A program made the position numbers and the translations under genes. DNA of 64,000 bases from Lates calcarifer (taxonomy: Eukaryota > Chordata > Actinopteri > Centropomidae), in contig NC_066848.1 in assembly GCF_001640805.2 (NCBI RefSeq), positions 15,177,116 through 15,241,115 of the forward strand, given 5' to 3'. Below the pieces are notes generated by a model. It worked only from the letters and a program-made list of their open reading frames with translations, did not search any database and was not told the DNA's origin. Of this stretch, positions 48,231-61,296 are shown one piece after another (position 1 is the stretch's first letter; each line of letters opens with the position of its first letter).

Positions 48231-51200
48231 TATAGAAACCAAACTGAAAGCTTGGACCTGTCTGAAGTGAAATACTTCAGCCAAAATGATAGGAATTATC
48301 GTTCAGCAGCTGATACCATTCAAAGCTTACATCAAATCCCTTTTTGATACACAGACCAAGGGAAGTCCTGAGCTTCCTGAGCTGGCCCTCCTACTTCAGC
48401 AGTTTTGTAAGAGAACTGTTTTTTTGGTTTTGATTCAACTGGCATATGGTCAGAAACGATTCAAGGAGGCCAACAGGGAAAAAGCTTGTCAATATCTTAA
48501 GAAAAGACTGTACGTAACTGGCCTGTCTCAATGGTATCATCTCATATCTGCTTACAACACCACTGCGTCAAAGTTGCAATGTACAAATCAAAGTCCCTCA
48601 GGAATTTTTGTTTTGTAGTGTCAGTATTGGCAGCATTTAAAACAGAAACACATTAGACTCACTGTAAAAGTTCCATATGTATATTCTGTATGAACATGTA
48701 CAATATCTGTGCAAGTGTAGTCAGGTTGAGTGTGCATGTCTATGAATTGATTTTTTGGTTACACGCAGTAATAACTTCAGCAAACAGCTTCAGCCTGCTT
48801 TTGTTTGGATCTGTGTCACTTAAAGCCTCAATAATATATTAGTGTACTGATATTGCTTTTTCCTTTTCAAAAATATAAGCATACTGTGAACTAGTCAATA
48901 GAATTTCACTTGAGGCCAAGACATAAACTATCTGAAAGCATCATGGAGTTTTCACAAAAACATTATTTAGAGCACTTTGTAATGACTTTCTTTTTATGTT
49001 ACATAATGTTATTGCTTTTCCTTCTTTTTCCCAAACTGCCTCTCCGCTAATAGTATTTCCCATTATCTAATAGTGTTGCCCAACATCAATGCTTCATCAA
49101 CAGAAAACCTTTAAATGTCAGAAATACATTTGCGCACATACAGCCACAAGAGCCAGTTGGATACTGAATAATTAATTTAAGACTCATTTAAGGTCATTAA
49201 GAATAATGAAATGCACTATGTTATTGTTATGGCTTCACAGTTTATGACAATTGATGTCATTATTTTAATTCTCCGCAGATAAACACAGCACACTGTCGCT
49301 CATACTGAATGTCCACCATAGATGAAGACTCTGATGTAACACCCACAAATTATTAAGATATTCCCTTTATTAGAGAGACTGAAACTGACATGAGCTGACA
49401 CTGAAAACTAGATTGTAATTTATTGTGTGATTCTTACTTTAGTAAAGAGTTGAAGCTTGCAGGGAAGTTTTTGCCTGCTGAAAGCTGTTGTTCTGGCATA
49501 CAGTGATTTATACAAGGTAAAAGTAGTAACAGAGTTTTCATCCCCAAACAGATACATTGGTTATTTTGTGTTTAAAGTATTAGAAGTGGTAACTTTAGTC
49601 CCTCTCAATTAAGCTTTAGGACTCTGGCTCAGGGGGCTGAGTTGGCTGTTGGGTGGGGCTTCTCGTTTAGAGAAGTGCCATCAGCTGGTGCCAAATCTTA
49701 AAAGCCTCACTCTCCCTGCGCTTCAGGTTCACTTTGTTTTCAGTATTCAGGGTGCAACACTTAATATCACTTTGTTAAGTGTGTGGTTTCAAGAAAGCTT
49801 TTTTTGCTGCTCTCTCACTTTCTTTGTTTGGTCTTATTTTAACTTTGGCATCTTATTTTCAATTTAGTTGCTTTTGTGGCAGGTTTGTTTACAGCTCTAG
49901 TGGGTTAAATAAAGTGCGACTGAAGAATGAAACTGCAAAAGATGCAAAGACAAAATGTCATCTGATTCCCAAAATACACTGTCAATGCATGTTAGCTGTA
50001 ATGACATTGTTAACTACTTGGCCACAGTTGGCTGGTGATATTGCACATCCAGCAAGGTTTTTGAGTTAAACACTGAGCACAGATGTAACCATGTTGGATT
50101 TTGTAACAGGGATAAAAACCAACAGAAATTCATATCGAACAAATGTGCTGTAGACAAATCAGGTTTTTCATCATCATCAGTTAATGTGAAACTAATATAA
50201 TGCCCTGTCATCCCAAAAAAGAGAAACATTCTGTTTAAGCACAACCTGCAAAAGCTTTCTGTGTGAAAATATTAACTTTTCTCTGGCTGCAGTCGTGTTC
50301 ATTTATTATCCATTTAGACAGTGCTGTCTATATTCCCCCACTGCAGCAGAGGCACAACCTGAAAACAGAGTTTGTCCTCTTGAGCTTTTAAAATAGAAAA
50401 CTGGAAGACTTAAACAGAGCCCCCTTAACAACCAGTTTGATTGTTTAATCAGAGTTTAGCTTTTGACAAAAATGACACTGAGACACAGCCATGTGCCTCA
50501 GTTAACCTCATTACCCCAGAGTACATGGAGGAGGCAGTAGGTGAAACAGACAGAATTACGGGGAAGAAAATGGACAGATGGAGAAAACGGATCAGATAGG
50601 CAGAGGCATAATCACAAGGATAGAAATAATGAGGAATATGCAGCAAGTGGAGAAGTGGCAAATCGTGGCATTTAAGCATTTCTACTTGCCATCCTGTAGA
50701 GTGACTTGACTATGTTTTGATTAAAAAATAAAGAATTAAGAGGAGAAGTCAAATGCAGTGATCAATGATGTGGTCCTCATGCTCAAATAATGCTTGTTGT
50801 GTATGTTAAGTTGATCGTCTGGAATGAAGGGATACTAGTGACCATAATAAAGCATGTGTGCATGCATGAATGTGTCAAACAATAACTCCCAGAAAGTCCC
50901 CCATAACAATGAAAAATGGATAATAACATTATGTTCTGTATATGTTCTTTCAGAAATGAAATTAAATTTGCTCACCCAGACCATACAATGGCAGGATTTG
51001 ATGAAGCAGCATATTCTGGATTTGGAAGGGAAATAAAGCAGTGGAAATGTTGACAAGATACATAAATAAGACAGATTATCCACCTATACTTGTGGTGCTG
51101 TGCTGTTGTGGACAGTATACTTGGCTCGCTTACTGGGAATTTAATGCAAATATTTTTGTGTCATGTTGCTCCGGGCCACTTATGTTTCTTAATAAGACAC

Positions 51201-53570
51201 ACAGGGGGGTGAATTTCCCAGCCCATAAATCAGACAACAGTGCCAAACAAAATTATTACATTACTACATACCCAGTCACAGCTCTGCAAAGGAGCCCACA
51301 AGGTGCATCAACAGTCACCAACATGCCATGAGACTCCTTAAAAGTCTCACAGGAACCTACTTCATTTGAGAGGGTTAAATGTGCTATGTTTTCTGCAGCA
51401 TTGACCAATCACTACCAACCTCTCAAGCAAATTGGGTTTAAAGTCTTTTGTTTCTTCAGTGTTTGCAAAGCACACATTATCTGTTTTAAAGCAGAGAACA
51501 GTGTCTGGTGTTTGTTCACCTCTGCTTGCACCAAGATGCTATCACAGGAGAATCTTATCACTAATCCCTACAACACCGTGGGAAAATCATTACTTTGTGA
51601 ATTTGTATGTTGTGCATACTTTGTATTTCTTTCCACCGTGAATGTATCCTATATATCTGTGCAGCTGTGTGTGTGTGTTTATACTCCAAACAGTTTATAC
51701 TTATTCTTACTGCATCTGCAGATCTCACAGAAGCCCTTCTGGCTGAACTCTACTCTCTCTGTATCCTGGAAAATAGGGCCGTTCCAGTTAATGGGCTGTT
51801 TATTTGAAGGAAACACATACATAGACACATGCATAGACAAATATAGGAAAGCACACACACCTGGGCATGCAGGTACATATTACAATATACTGCAATGGCA
51901 ATTGGACTTAACTGAGGTTCTTGATGTTTTACCTCCTTACTCCAAAAGCTTCTTCAGTTCTAAATGAGTTGGAGCTTGGAGTCCCAAACATTTAACCTCT
52001 TGTGGCGTTAACACCCTGAGAGTCACTGAGTTCACTTGTGAGTCCTTTGCATTCAAAGCGCTTCACAAGTGCATGACACAACACAGGAGAGCTAACCCCT
52101 CAGGTCAGGACTCAGCAGTCCACCTACATCTGAAGGTCAGGGGACAGCAGTGCACACATGTTGCTCAGAGAAAACAGTTGCTAATGTCAAACTGAGCCTA
52201 ACGCAAGTTTAGTATCCTTTTGTATAGCACTTATAAATACAATGTCCTGGATGACTGAGAATCTTCATAGACATTTACAAAGGATTGCTTTCTTATAATG
52301 ATACATGCATGTACATGCAATATATAAAGTAAAAGTGTACTAGCCTTAAAAAGCCATAATTAAATGAGAGCTGTCTTCAATTAGCAAAGGTCTCAGGTGA
52401 CGGTCTGAAGCTGAAGGCCTTAGTGAGATAGTTGTATGAGAACACACACATTCACACTCGCTAATCCTGATAAAGGCCACGTAATATAGAGGCCAGTGTC
52501 TATGTCACATCTACTATGTGTATTGTTGCTACAGGGCAGCAATTTCCGAGCCTACCCGACCCAACCTTTCTCTTGGCAGCTCCTATTGTGAGTTGAAGCA
52601 ATGTCCACTCAGTGAAGTCCTCTCTCTTCCTTCCCTCCAGTCTTCTAATCTCTGTCTCTGTTTCCTTGTTTTATTTTCTCACTGTCTTTTGTTGTCACAC
52701 TGTCTTTTGTTTTTTTTTATTCCTACCTGTCTGTCCTGTTAGGTCTGTAACATGTTATAATGCTGTAATTAATTTAAGTTTGGGACAGTTTTGTCATCCC
52801 TCACTCCTCCAACTGCTTCTGCTGCCCCCTGTGGCAAATCCATGTGGCATTGGTGTCCACTTCTGTGTCAAGCATCAGTTACCTTGTTGTGGGGGTTACA
52901 GTTGAAACTCCACTTAAACACTGCCGCAGAAACTAAGGAAGATCAACGAGTTAACAGGTTCAGGCAGCAGCTGAGAACTGTGATTGTTCAGTGTCTCTTG
53001 CTCCAAGACAGCAAACCCACTAGGGACCGAGGTAGCAAGAACTGCAAGGTATGTTTTTGCCAGAGGGGCAAGCAAGGGATAAATGTGAACATTTTCCCTT
53101 CCGCCACTTCAGTGGACAGTTGGTGAGAGGGAGAGGCACTTCTTTTCTGTACATGTCAATCATTTTCTCCATCACCTTGTTTGACTGGGCTAGCTCGACA
53201 GCAGTAAAGAATCCCTAAGGAGATCCTCCAGTATTGTTTTCTTTGCAGGAGGTTAGTGCAGTTCAGCTTCAGTTGTATTGGGTCAAGGATTCTTAGTCCA
53301 GCAGGTATTACAGGTAAAAGTCCAAGAACTCTCACCTGTTGCCACTGCAGTGACATGAGCGTAGAGAATAAGCAGGAGAAAAGTGAGATCCATTTTTCAA
53401 AAGCGAGCAGCATGCAGAATAATTGCCATCTTTGCCAGTCATCATGTCTCCACTGCTCTAAAGTGTTGGCTCTCCAGAGGTTGCACAATGTGCATGGCCA
53501 TGATGTCTGGATGTGTGGGCTGTTGCCTGGAAACGGCAAGCTTTTGCACACCCTCGGTTAGAGTCTGTAA
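48231..53570. other. 5.3 kb without recognised genes
   Basis: AT-rich DNA. It contains a 110-codon frame (48286-48618), the longest N-free frame of the window (193 codons, 51386-51967, Cys/Phe-rich) and a purine-rich patch at about 50525-50625. At 52790-53560 both strands stay open for over 100 codons and a good splice-donor word (AAG|GTATGT, GT at 53049-53050) occurs. None of these translations resembles a known protein. The interval 49140-49330 is repeat-free and rich in TAATTA-like words. Confidence 0.45.
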
Positions 53571-53691
53571 CAGTCAAGTCAAATCGTCGAATTTTATTCA
53601 TGTAACCCAATATCACAAATCCAAAATTTGCCTCAAGGGGGCTTAACAATCTGTGCGGCATTATGACACCCTCTGTCCTTTAGACCCTCGA
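53571..53691 (+). repeat. Percomorph dispersed repeat end
   Basis: CAGTCAAGTCAAATCGTCGA then ATTTTATTCATGTAACCCAA, TATCACAAATCCAAAATTTG, CCTCAAGGGGGCTTAACAAT and GACACCCTCTGTCCTTTAG match the very frequent 'tcaattttatttatatagcccaatatcacaaat…tttgcctcag.gggctttacaatctgt…gacaccctctgtccttagaccct' repeat of percomorph fish. It normally continues with an 'aaggaaaaactcccc' block that is not seen here. Confidence 0.85.
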
Positions 53692-53999
53692 GAAAGAGGG
53701 CTTTTCAGTCTGAAAGCCCTCCAACAGCTGGACAGTGGTTCCCTGTGGTTCTCAGACCAGAAAAGCTTGCTGTTCAGCTGCCATACAGATGAACGTAAGG
53801 TGAATGCATCTGCACTTCAGTTGGCCACAGTGTTGCTCATTAGCATAACGCTGAACTCTGCAAACACACACAGATATGGTCGTATACACTTAGTGACAAA
53901 AGACACTTAAGCAAAGGCAAACTATACATTTAATTTGCAACCTAAAGGCATGGTTTGATGTATTAATGAGCAAGACTTATGTATTTATCAATGCCTTTG

Positions 54000-54048
<49 letters not shown>

Positions 54049-57000
54049 CATGTGCTTGTGTGTGTGTTTGTGCTTTTTTACATGCATCTGTATGTATTCA
54101 TGGGAGTACATGTTTCTGACTTTGCAGTAGTAGTCAAGGTTGAGGGTGATTTTTTTCTTTCTTTACACCTGGGCATTCATCATGTCTGCTGTTCCCTACC
54201 ACACACAATCCCACTCGCTGTGTGGCCTTGGCCTTGGTCACGATGTGCCACCCAACGCAGAGTTTTGTGTTAATAAATTAGCCTTGGCAGTAACTGTGCT
54301 TTCATCTCTGTAGTGAATACGTGGTCAAATCAATTTCGGCTGCATATAATGATAACGCTGTTTTCAAAGCTTTCTAATAGAGATAAGAGTGAAATGACAA
54401 TATCAGAGGATATAATCAGAGATGAGAAAAGATGAGAGGAAAGGAGAGGACACAAAGGACACAAAAGAAACAAGAGGAAAGGCAGGTGAAAAAAATTTAT
54501 GTGAAAAGATCTCCAGAACCAAGTCCAACCTTGAGTATTTTGTTGTGATCCTAGATGTGCACACAGGAGCACTGCAGCCCGATGTGTTCTAGTTTGAGAA
54601 GTGGAGGAATCTAGTGCATCACCAGTATCGATAGTTTCCGGGAGCAGTGTGCCTTCTTCTGCCTGCAATACAATAATATCAGCCAAGTCCTCCCACTTAC
54701 TTACTACTGCAAATGTTCATTATTTCTGGCTCATATAAATTAGGACAGGAACATAAATGTTAATTTTCATTTTCAAATAATGGAAAGAGTACTTTTTAAA
54801 TAATAATGCTAGTCTTATATATAATCACATATAATCATAGTATAACAAGATTCACCTCATGCGACCAAAATAGAGGTCACATGCAGTGATGCTGCTGTTT
54901 CTGACCTCTGGCGAGCTGCATTCATTCCTGATCTATTTCTGTCATTTTCATCTTTTATTATCTGCTTAACATCAAATAATAACTCTAAATGAAAATGATC
55001 TACAGTCACAGGGTGTTACCCAAAGTTACCCAACATAACCTTAAAATAATATGTATAACTTTGACTTTGATTCACATTACGTCCACTGGAAGGTCTGTGT
55101 CCTGCTTCACCACTTCTTTTCTTCAGCTTCATCCTTAGTTCACAGACTTTCTTCATTTCCAGAAGTCTGAACAATTCCCTCGACACAAATTATTGAACTT
55201 TTGGTTGGTGAATAGTGACAGTTGGTGCCCTTGTAGCAAAGTGGCTGCAGGCTACAAATACAATACAGTCAAAACACCACTTTTCCGCAGAGTAAGATGG
55301 TTAACTGAGGTTCTGGCTTCAGGCCCATTTTTTTAAAATGTATGTCTCTCTAAAATGAATCCCGCTCACACACTCTTTCTCATTTGGAAATATATGACAA
55401 CACAGAGGCTAAAGATGCTCTTACCACTGATTCAATGGGTCTTTTTTAAAATTATTCTTATATACATAACAAACCTAGCCACACCAGGAATTAAACATGA
55501 ATGTGCAGAGGAAACATGTTAAAATAACACAAATAAACTTTATAACCTGTTCAGTATGGTTTCTTTCTTATGTAGAAAACAGAAAAGTACTAAAACTAAA
55601 GGCCATCTGCTGATTTCCCAACATCATGAATACCATGGTCACAACTGAGAGACATTTCTGTGCAAGTCTTAGGCATGTATGCTTAGTTTGAACCCAGCTC
55701 AGCTTAACTAAGTACCAGACCAAATGTCCCTCTCTGCTCTAAATCACTAAGCCATAGTCAAATATCACAAAAACCTGTGGTTCTTGGCTTTTGCATACAA
55801 CTTGAAACACAGTCATTGACTGTTACCAGTGAGACTACTTCTGTGTATCCATGCACATTAAGCACTGTACCTTTTTGTTGGTTATACATGTATTTGTATA
55901 TGTGAGTGTTATCCCGTCTTTGTGTCTGTCATAAGCTCTGTGAATGTGTGTTACAATGTCATTGTCGCAGCCTTCATGTCCTGATGCTGCTACACTCACC
56001 ATCACCCTCAACAACCTTCTGTGTCTGACAGCTTAAACATAAGCTTCTTCCTTCATGCTTTTTAATACCCAATCTTTCTACATCACGATGCAGTACACAA
56101 AATATGTCTGTAAAGTACAGTGCAGGCTTATTACAGGCCCAGCCACCTATTGGCTGCAATTTTCTTTTTGTGTGTGTCCTTTTTTCCCTAATCTTTCTCA
56201 TCTGACAGGGCTCCAAATCTAATTTATGGTTGCCACATGACCGCAGCCCCAATAATGAGATGACTCTGTGATCATATCCCAGTTTTTGGTTCAACAAATC
56301 AAGGCCTCTGTCTCTCTAAAGCTGTGCCCTGCCACTCGCTGGGTGAGTGAATCTTGCATTAAGATAGTAAGATAGGGTTTAAATGACTCTTAAGTCAAAG
56401 GCAAATGGCTGTACTGTTGGGGCTTAAAATTCTCTACTTGTTAACGAGGCTTCATCAATTCCACTGACCAGTAGAGAGTCACAGACATTTGAGTGCTCCA
56501 CATGAATCCTATTGGTTGAATGGAAAGACACAAGCCAGTTTCCTCTGAATCAGTACTTGTATATATCCTGAGCTGGAGTCAATCAACACAATTGTTTACA
56601 TTTTATAGTAGTTTAGCTGTTTTACATTTGACCTCTGTATCTGAATATAGCTGGTTACCCACAGTATTTACCAAAGGGGAGGGTGAGATCAGAAAAAAAG
56701 GCTATATTGTTTTTCTTGGTTGGGGAAAGAGAAGGGGGCTGTTCCTTTGACACACTGAAAGGGCAAGAAAACAATCAGAACTCAACATGTAATAACAGCT
56801 TTTACTATAAAATGAAACCCCTCACAACAAGGAGGGACTGTTTTTTTTACTTTTACAGTTTCTTTCTCAGATATACATTTTCACTCATTTCTTCATAGGC
56901 AGAAAAGTTAGAAAAGGCTTAGACTGGGATTATGTGACCTTTTTCCAACTCCGTCTGACTGCCCCGAAGACTACTTTCCTAACCTTACTTCTATCCCAGG

Positions 57001-59157
57001 ATTTAGGGAGTAAGAGATGATGAAGGCAGAAGAAAAGAGTTTGATGCCCCCCAACTGGCTCTAAGTCTAAATCTCCACCAGCCCTGCTCTCAGCCGGTAT
57101 TAAATGTTACTAATGTCACATGAGGAGGGCTGAATTATATGGAGGTAAATGTGTTAAACAGAGAAAGACTTTTAAAATCTCACAATCTTAACGTAAACAC
57201 TGCGCCGTAATGTAATGCTATGGGTGTCTGATTATTTAACACTTTCTAAGGATGCCTCTTTGACTCAGCATGAAGAACGCTTTGGACGCACTTATTGTAT
57301 GAGCACTGACTGGCACTTGTCTATACAAATGTCTCCTCAGAAACAAAATAAAAGGACACACACATTCAGTTCTCATCAAACTGCACAGTGACATGTGATG
57401 TCAACAAACGTTACGCTCGCAGTACACATGCACAGATCACAGCAGGCAATTTTGCTTTACTTATGCAATGTATGCACCATAAAAACCAACACATCCACAC
57501 TGCAAAACACATACATCATATCCAGTTTTGCTGCTCACTGCGGAAAAGACTGAAAACACAAATGTACACTCATTTTCACAGCTGACAGAATCAGTCTCTC
57601 TCTCATACATCACACGGAAACACTCAAACAGCCTTTCTACATCTTTGATAAACATACGCATATACCAGAGACACACACAAGCCATTTATTGAAGATATCT
57701 TCCACCCCCATCATGACACACCGGTGTACACACATGTTGAACACTTATCTGCGTTTGACAGCTTTTGTGTGCTCTTATGCTGGTCCCTACGGATTAACGT
57801 GGTTATTAGCTTTAGTCTTGGTATAGCATTGAGCTGTACATCACAGGAGGCAGGCACCACGTGTATCTTTGTGTTTGTATCACTTCAACTACCCAGTTAT
57901 TCTCCTGCTTATTATAAACAAACCAGAAATATAAAACACATCTCTTCCTCTGTGACTGGCCAGCAGATTACAGCCCCAAGGCAACTTATTCTGAGCAGCT
58001 CTTGGCCCCCTGGCAGACTGACTTCATAGTCTGTCAAAGCTGACACACTCCGACTTTAGCCTGAGGATAGCTTTACTCTCAGGAGTGGCATTAGCTTCCA
58101 CTTTGCAGGGTTAATTTTACAGTTGTATCAGTTAAGGCTGATTCAACTGATCCACCGTAATTTTAACTTAGATAACAATGTACAAGCCAAATGTAAACAC
58201 AGACATGGAAAAAATAGAGAAAAAAAGATGAAAGCACTAATTCACACTTGCACACATATTTACCCCTTGAGTCCAATGTTCTGTTGTTCCAATTGTTGGC
58301 AGATATATCAGAAATTAAAACAAAATAACAGAGCAAAGGCATACAGATGTACACATGCAAGCCATCTGACACTGAAGGCAACATTTTGAGTTAAAGTAAA
58401 GATGCAGAATGAGGTGATGGTGCAGTTAAATCTTTTGTGGGCTCTCTGTGGGATGTTTGTCATCTGAAACAGGAGACGTTAAGTTCAGAACTAACATGAA
58501 CTATTGCCCCTTTTGCCGCTTTTAATTATTAAAGTTCTCATTGTCTGTAAAGAAGGACTGTGTGGAAGTGAACTTGTATCTTTTATTTTGCTGCTGCGTA
58601 AGTGGATTTCATGCTACAGCTAACAGCCTTTGTAGGGTAAAGTGACTAAAGGGCTCATTGTTTCTCTGTGTGGGAGGTAATGTGGTGCAGCATATCAGCA
58701 CAGAGACATTACTGACCTCATCAGTGCAAACCCCTCTGCTACTGAAATAGTCAGATTTTTATTTTCTGAGATCAGTCCACCTATGTTGTCTGCGGAATCT
58801 TTTTCTGCGGCCTTTGCTCCTTCAAATATTTGTTTCTCGATATTAAATTCCTCCTGGGTAAGGGTTTCATCAGCTGGCAGTCATTTTCAGTGTTTGAAAG
58901 AAGTGGTCGCAATAGACTTATTCTCACCTGCTTCTACTGCCTGCCTCTATAAAAGGTGAATTGCCTTAAGCTTTGTTGTGGCATTTTCTTCAGTAGTTTC
59001 TTATGTTCAGGGAAGATAATAATTCTCTATATTATCTACAGCCTCAGCAGAGTTTACTGTACAAAGCCAGGATACAGGAGTTTACAGGCAGAGAAAGCAA
59101 TGTTTGCATCTATTAACCACCAATTCCTCATTCTTGAAAAGTCTCACATCTCATGCT
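53692..59157. other. 5.5 kb without recognised genes
   Basis: Includes (TG)n at 54004-54044, a purine-rich tract at about 54410-54490 and otherwise AT-rich DNA with short frames only. No repeat family recognised between about 54500 and 59150. Confidence 0.55.
54004..54044 (+). repeat. (TG)n microsatellite
   Basis: About 20 uninterrupted TG units, then degenerate GT-rich DNA to about 54073. Confidence 0.96.
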
Positions 59158-59500
59158 TTAGACTGCATATCTCAACAACTTCTGGATATACCATGAAATC
59201 TTTGTAGAGTCATGATCCCCAGATGATGACTCATGACTACCTCCTTTGAGTTTTCATAAAGGTTTTTGCATGTCCACTGAGATGGGCATCTGAACAGCTA
59301 CTTGATGGATTGGTACACAACTTGCTACATTTATTCATGTTTCCTAGAGGGTAAATTGTAAACACCTCAGTCATCTCTTTACTTTTCCTTTTGGCCTACA
59401 GTGAAGTTTCTAGCACACTAAAATATGATGACCATAGTTATATATTACACTGATAGACATCAGCATGTTAATGTGCACCAGGCTGGCCACTGCTGCATCT
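59158..59500 (+). repeat. Family G dispersed repeat, decayed copy
   Basis: TAGACTGCATATCTCAACAA, TATACCATGAAATCTTTG, TGATCCCCAGATGATGA, CTACTTGATGGATTGGTACA, CTAGCACACTAAAATATGAT and ACATCAGCATGTTAATGTG align in order with the copy at 47795-48230 and its family consensus, with many substitutions and gaps. Confidence 0.65.
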
Positions 59501-59599
59501 ATACAGCTGCATTAAAACCTTTGGAACATCATCTGTCATGTCAGTATCATGGCCTGCAAATATGTATATGATGAGGGGTATATTTTAATATATGGGAGC

Positions 59600-59600
<1 letters not shown>

Positions 59601-59638
<38 letters not shown>
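59601..59638 (+). repeat. (TG)n microsatellite
   Basis: About 19 uninterrupted TG units. Confidence 0.96.
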
Positions 59639-59639
<1 letters not shown>

Positions 59640-60235
59640 CTTTCCACTCTAACCTAATCATCATCATTGTCTCTTGACAGGGTGATTCACACCCTATACT
59701 ATGACATAATATGAGAAAACACGAAAGCTTCACACTATAGTTTGACACCATGATAACACGAATATCATGCAATCTATAGCTCATACGTGTGTGTGTGAGA
59801 AGCTCCTCAGCTTAGGCTAACAGCAACTGTGATGAGTTAGTCAAAGTTAGTCAGCTCAAAAACCTCTAGCCTCTGGCACTGTGTGTATAAGCAAAATGAC
59901 ATACCCTATACTCTTTACTCCGGCAGATATGGGCTACGGCCTTGGGCCAAAATTATGTCGCTGTAGACTGTGCACGCGTGTGGCTTGCAGCGACAGATGC
60001 AGATTTTAATCCCACTTCTTCGTACCTGTTCCTCTTTCATCACACTTGCATTCAATTTCAGTTCATTTAGTAAATGCAGTTGTTTTCCAGGAAACAGACC
60101 AAAAAACCCCCCACAAGATTTTGACTGTGACAATCAACCACAAGCTTCATGGAAAATGAAAGTGTCTTTCAGTATGCTGCACTATTTCCCCACTCAAATA
60201 CATTGTACATTTTCATTACAGTGATAGGTTGCTGT

Positions 60236-60660
60236 TATTACCAAACTGTATCACTTCCTTTACTTTCTCTCTCTCCTCAAACTTCTCTCAATTCTATCAC
60301 TCTTCTCCATCTCTCATTCTTTCTTCTTTATATAACATCATTCTTCTTACCTTCCCCTCCTAACACATTTCCTTGTTGCGTGCCACCCTCCCTCTGCTTC
60401 ACCTTTATCCCTTTCTCTTTTCCCCATCATCACTTCCACTGTGTGAGGCCGCTGGGTCAAATGTGTACCGCTGAGCTGTAACAACAACACACTCAGGAAC
60501 AACGGGCTTTCTTGTAGAGGAGGATTAAGGTGAATGCTGAAGGCAATACAGCAGAGATACCACACAGAGCAAAAGACTGGTAGATGGAAAGAACAAGGAA
60601 AAAGTAAAGAAAATTGAGGCAGGGAGGTCAGACTAGAAAGAGAGAATGTGACAGTTAGGG
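60236..60660 (+). repeat. Polypyrimidine tract followed by purine tract
   Basis: C/T-rich DNA from 60236 to about 60440, a mixed segment with two CpGs (GTGTGAGGCCGCTGGGTC, TACCGCTGAGC), then A/G-rich DNA from about 60515 to 60660. The open frames on both strands are translations of these tracts. Confidence 0.8.
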
Positions 60661-61156
60661 TCAGAGGACAAACTATGAGAAAACACCTGTTACCTTTGCA
60701 GTAAGCTGGATCATTGTTTATAGTACACAATGATGACTGATATGAGTGTAGAGGACTGACCTAATGTTACAACTTCCATTCCTCAAACTGCTGAAACAAC
60801 AAACCAAAATCTTTGCATGCGATTGATTTTCCTTCCTTCTGCACACAGCAGTGACTTCGGATCAGCCTCATAACAAGGGTCATATGCTCTCAGATAACCA
60901 CTTGGATGTAAAATTGCTAAGAAGATAAGCTGAAAAAAAGAGTATGAGATGGTTTTGTTTGGCTGACATTTTGATTTTTATTTGAAAAGAGAAGCGGTGA
61001 AAAAAAAAAATTTCCAAAACTCAAAAAGAAGAATTATTGTTCTACTAAAACATATTGCCTTGTAATATGACAAATATAATAGAATACTTTCAGAGAACTG
61101 TATTGTGTTAAGAGTGTTTACAGCACATACCACATGGGAACAAATATCCTAAGCAG
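60661..61156. other. No feature recognised
   Basis: AT-rich DNA with poly(A) runs (about 61000-61010). Confidence 0.6.
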
Positions 61157-61181
61157 CAGTTCAGTTCAGTTCAGTTCAATT
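61157..61181 (+). repeat. (CAGTT)n short tandem repeat
   Basis: Four to five CAGTT units, the last degenerate. Confidence 0.9.
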
Positions 61182-61197
61182 CCTGGCAAGCCAGTAT

Positions 61198-61296
61198 GTT
61201 TGCTGCATGTCATTCCCATACTCTCTTTCTCACATTTCCTGTCTCTCACCATTGTCACTATATAAGGCTAAACTCCCACCCCACTCCCCAAAAAGA
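61198..61296 (+). repeat. Percomorph repeat 3'-end fragment
   Basis: GTTTGCTGCATGTCATTCCC, CTCTCTTTCTCACATTTCCT, GTCTCTCACCATTGTCACTA and TATAAGGC followed by CCCCAAAAAGAC match the common percomorph phrase 'tttgctgcatgtcattccc.ctctctc…tttcctgtc.ctct..actgtc..tataaaggc….ccaaaaa'. Confidence 0.7.

Noticed and set aside
48286..48618. 110-codon frame as a gene
   Set aside because: No recognised motif, no splice or promoter context, and it directly adjoins a dispersed repeat; its length is within chance for six frames of 64 kb.
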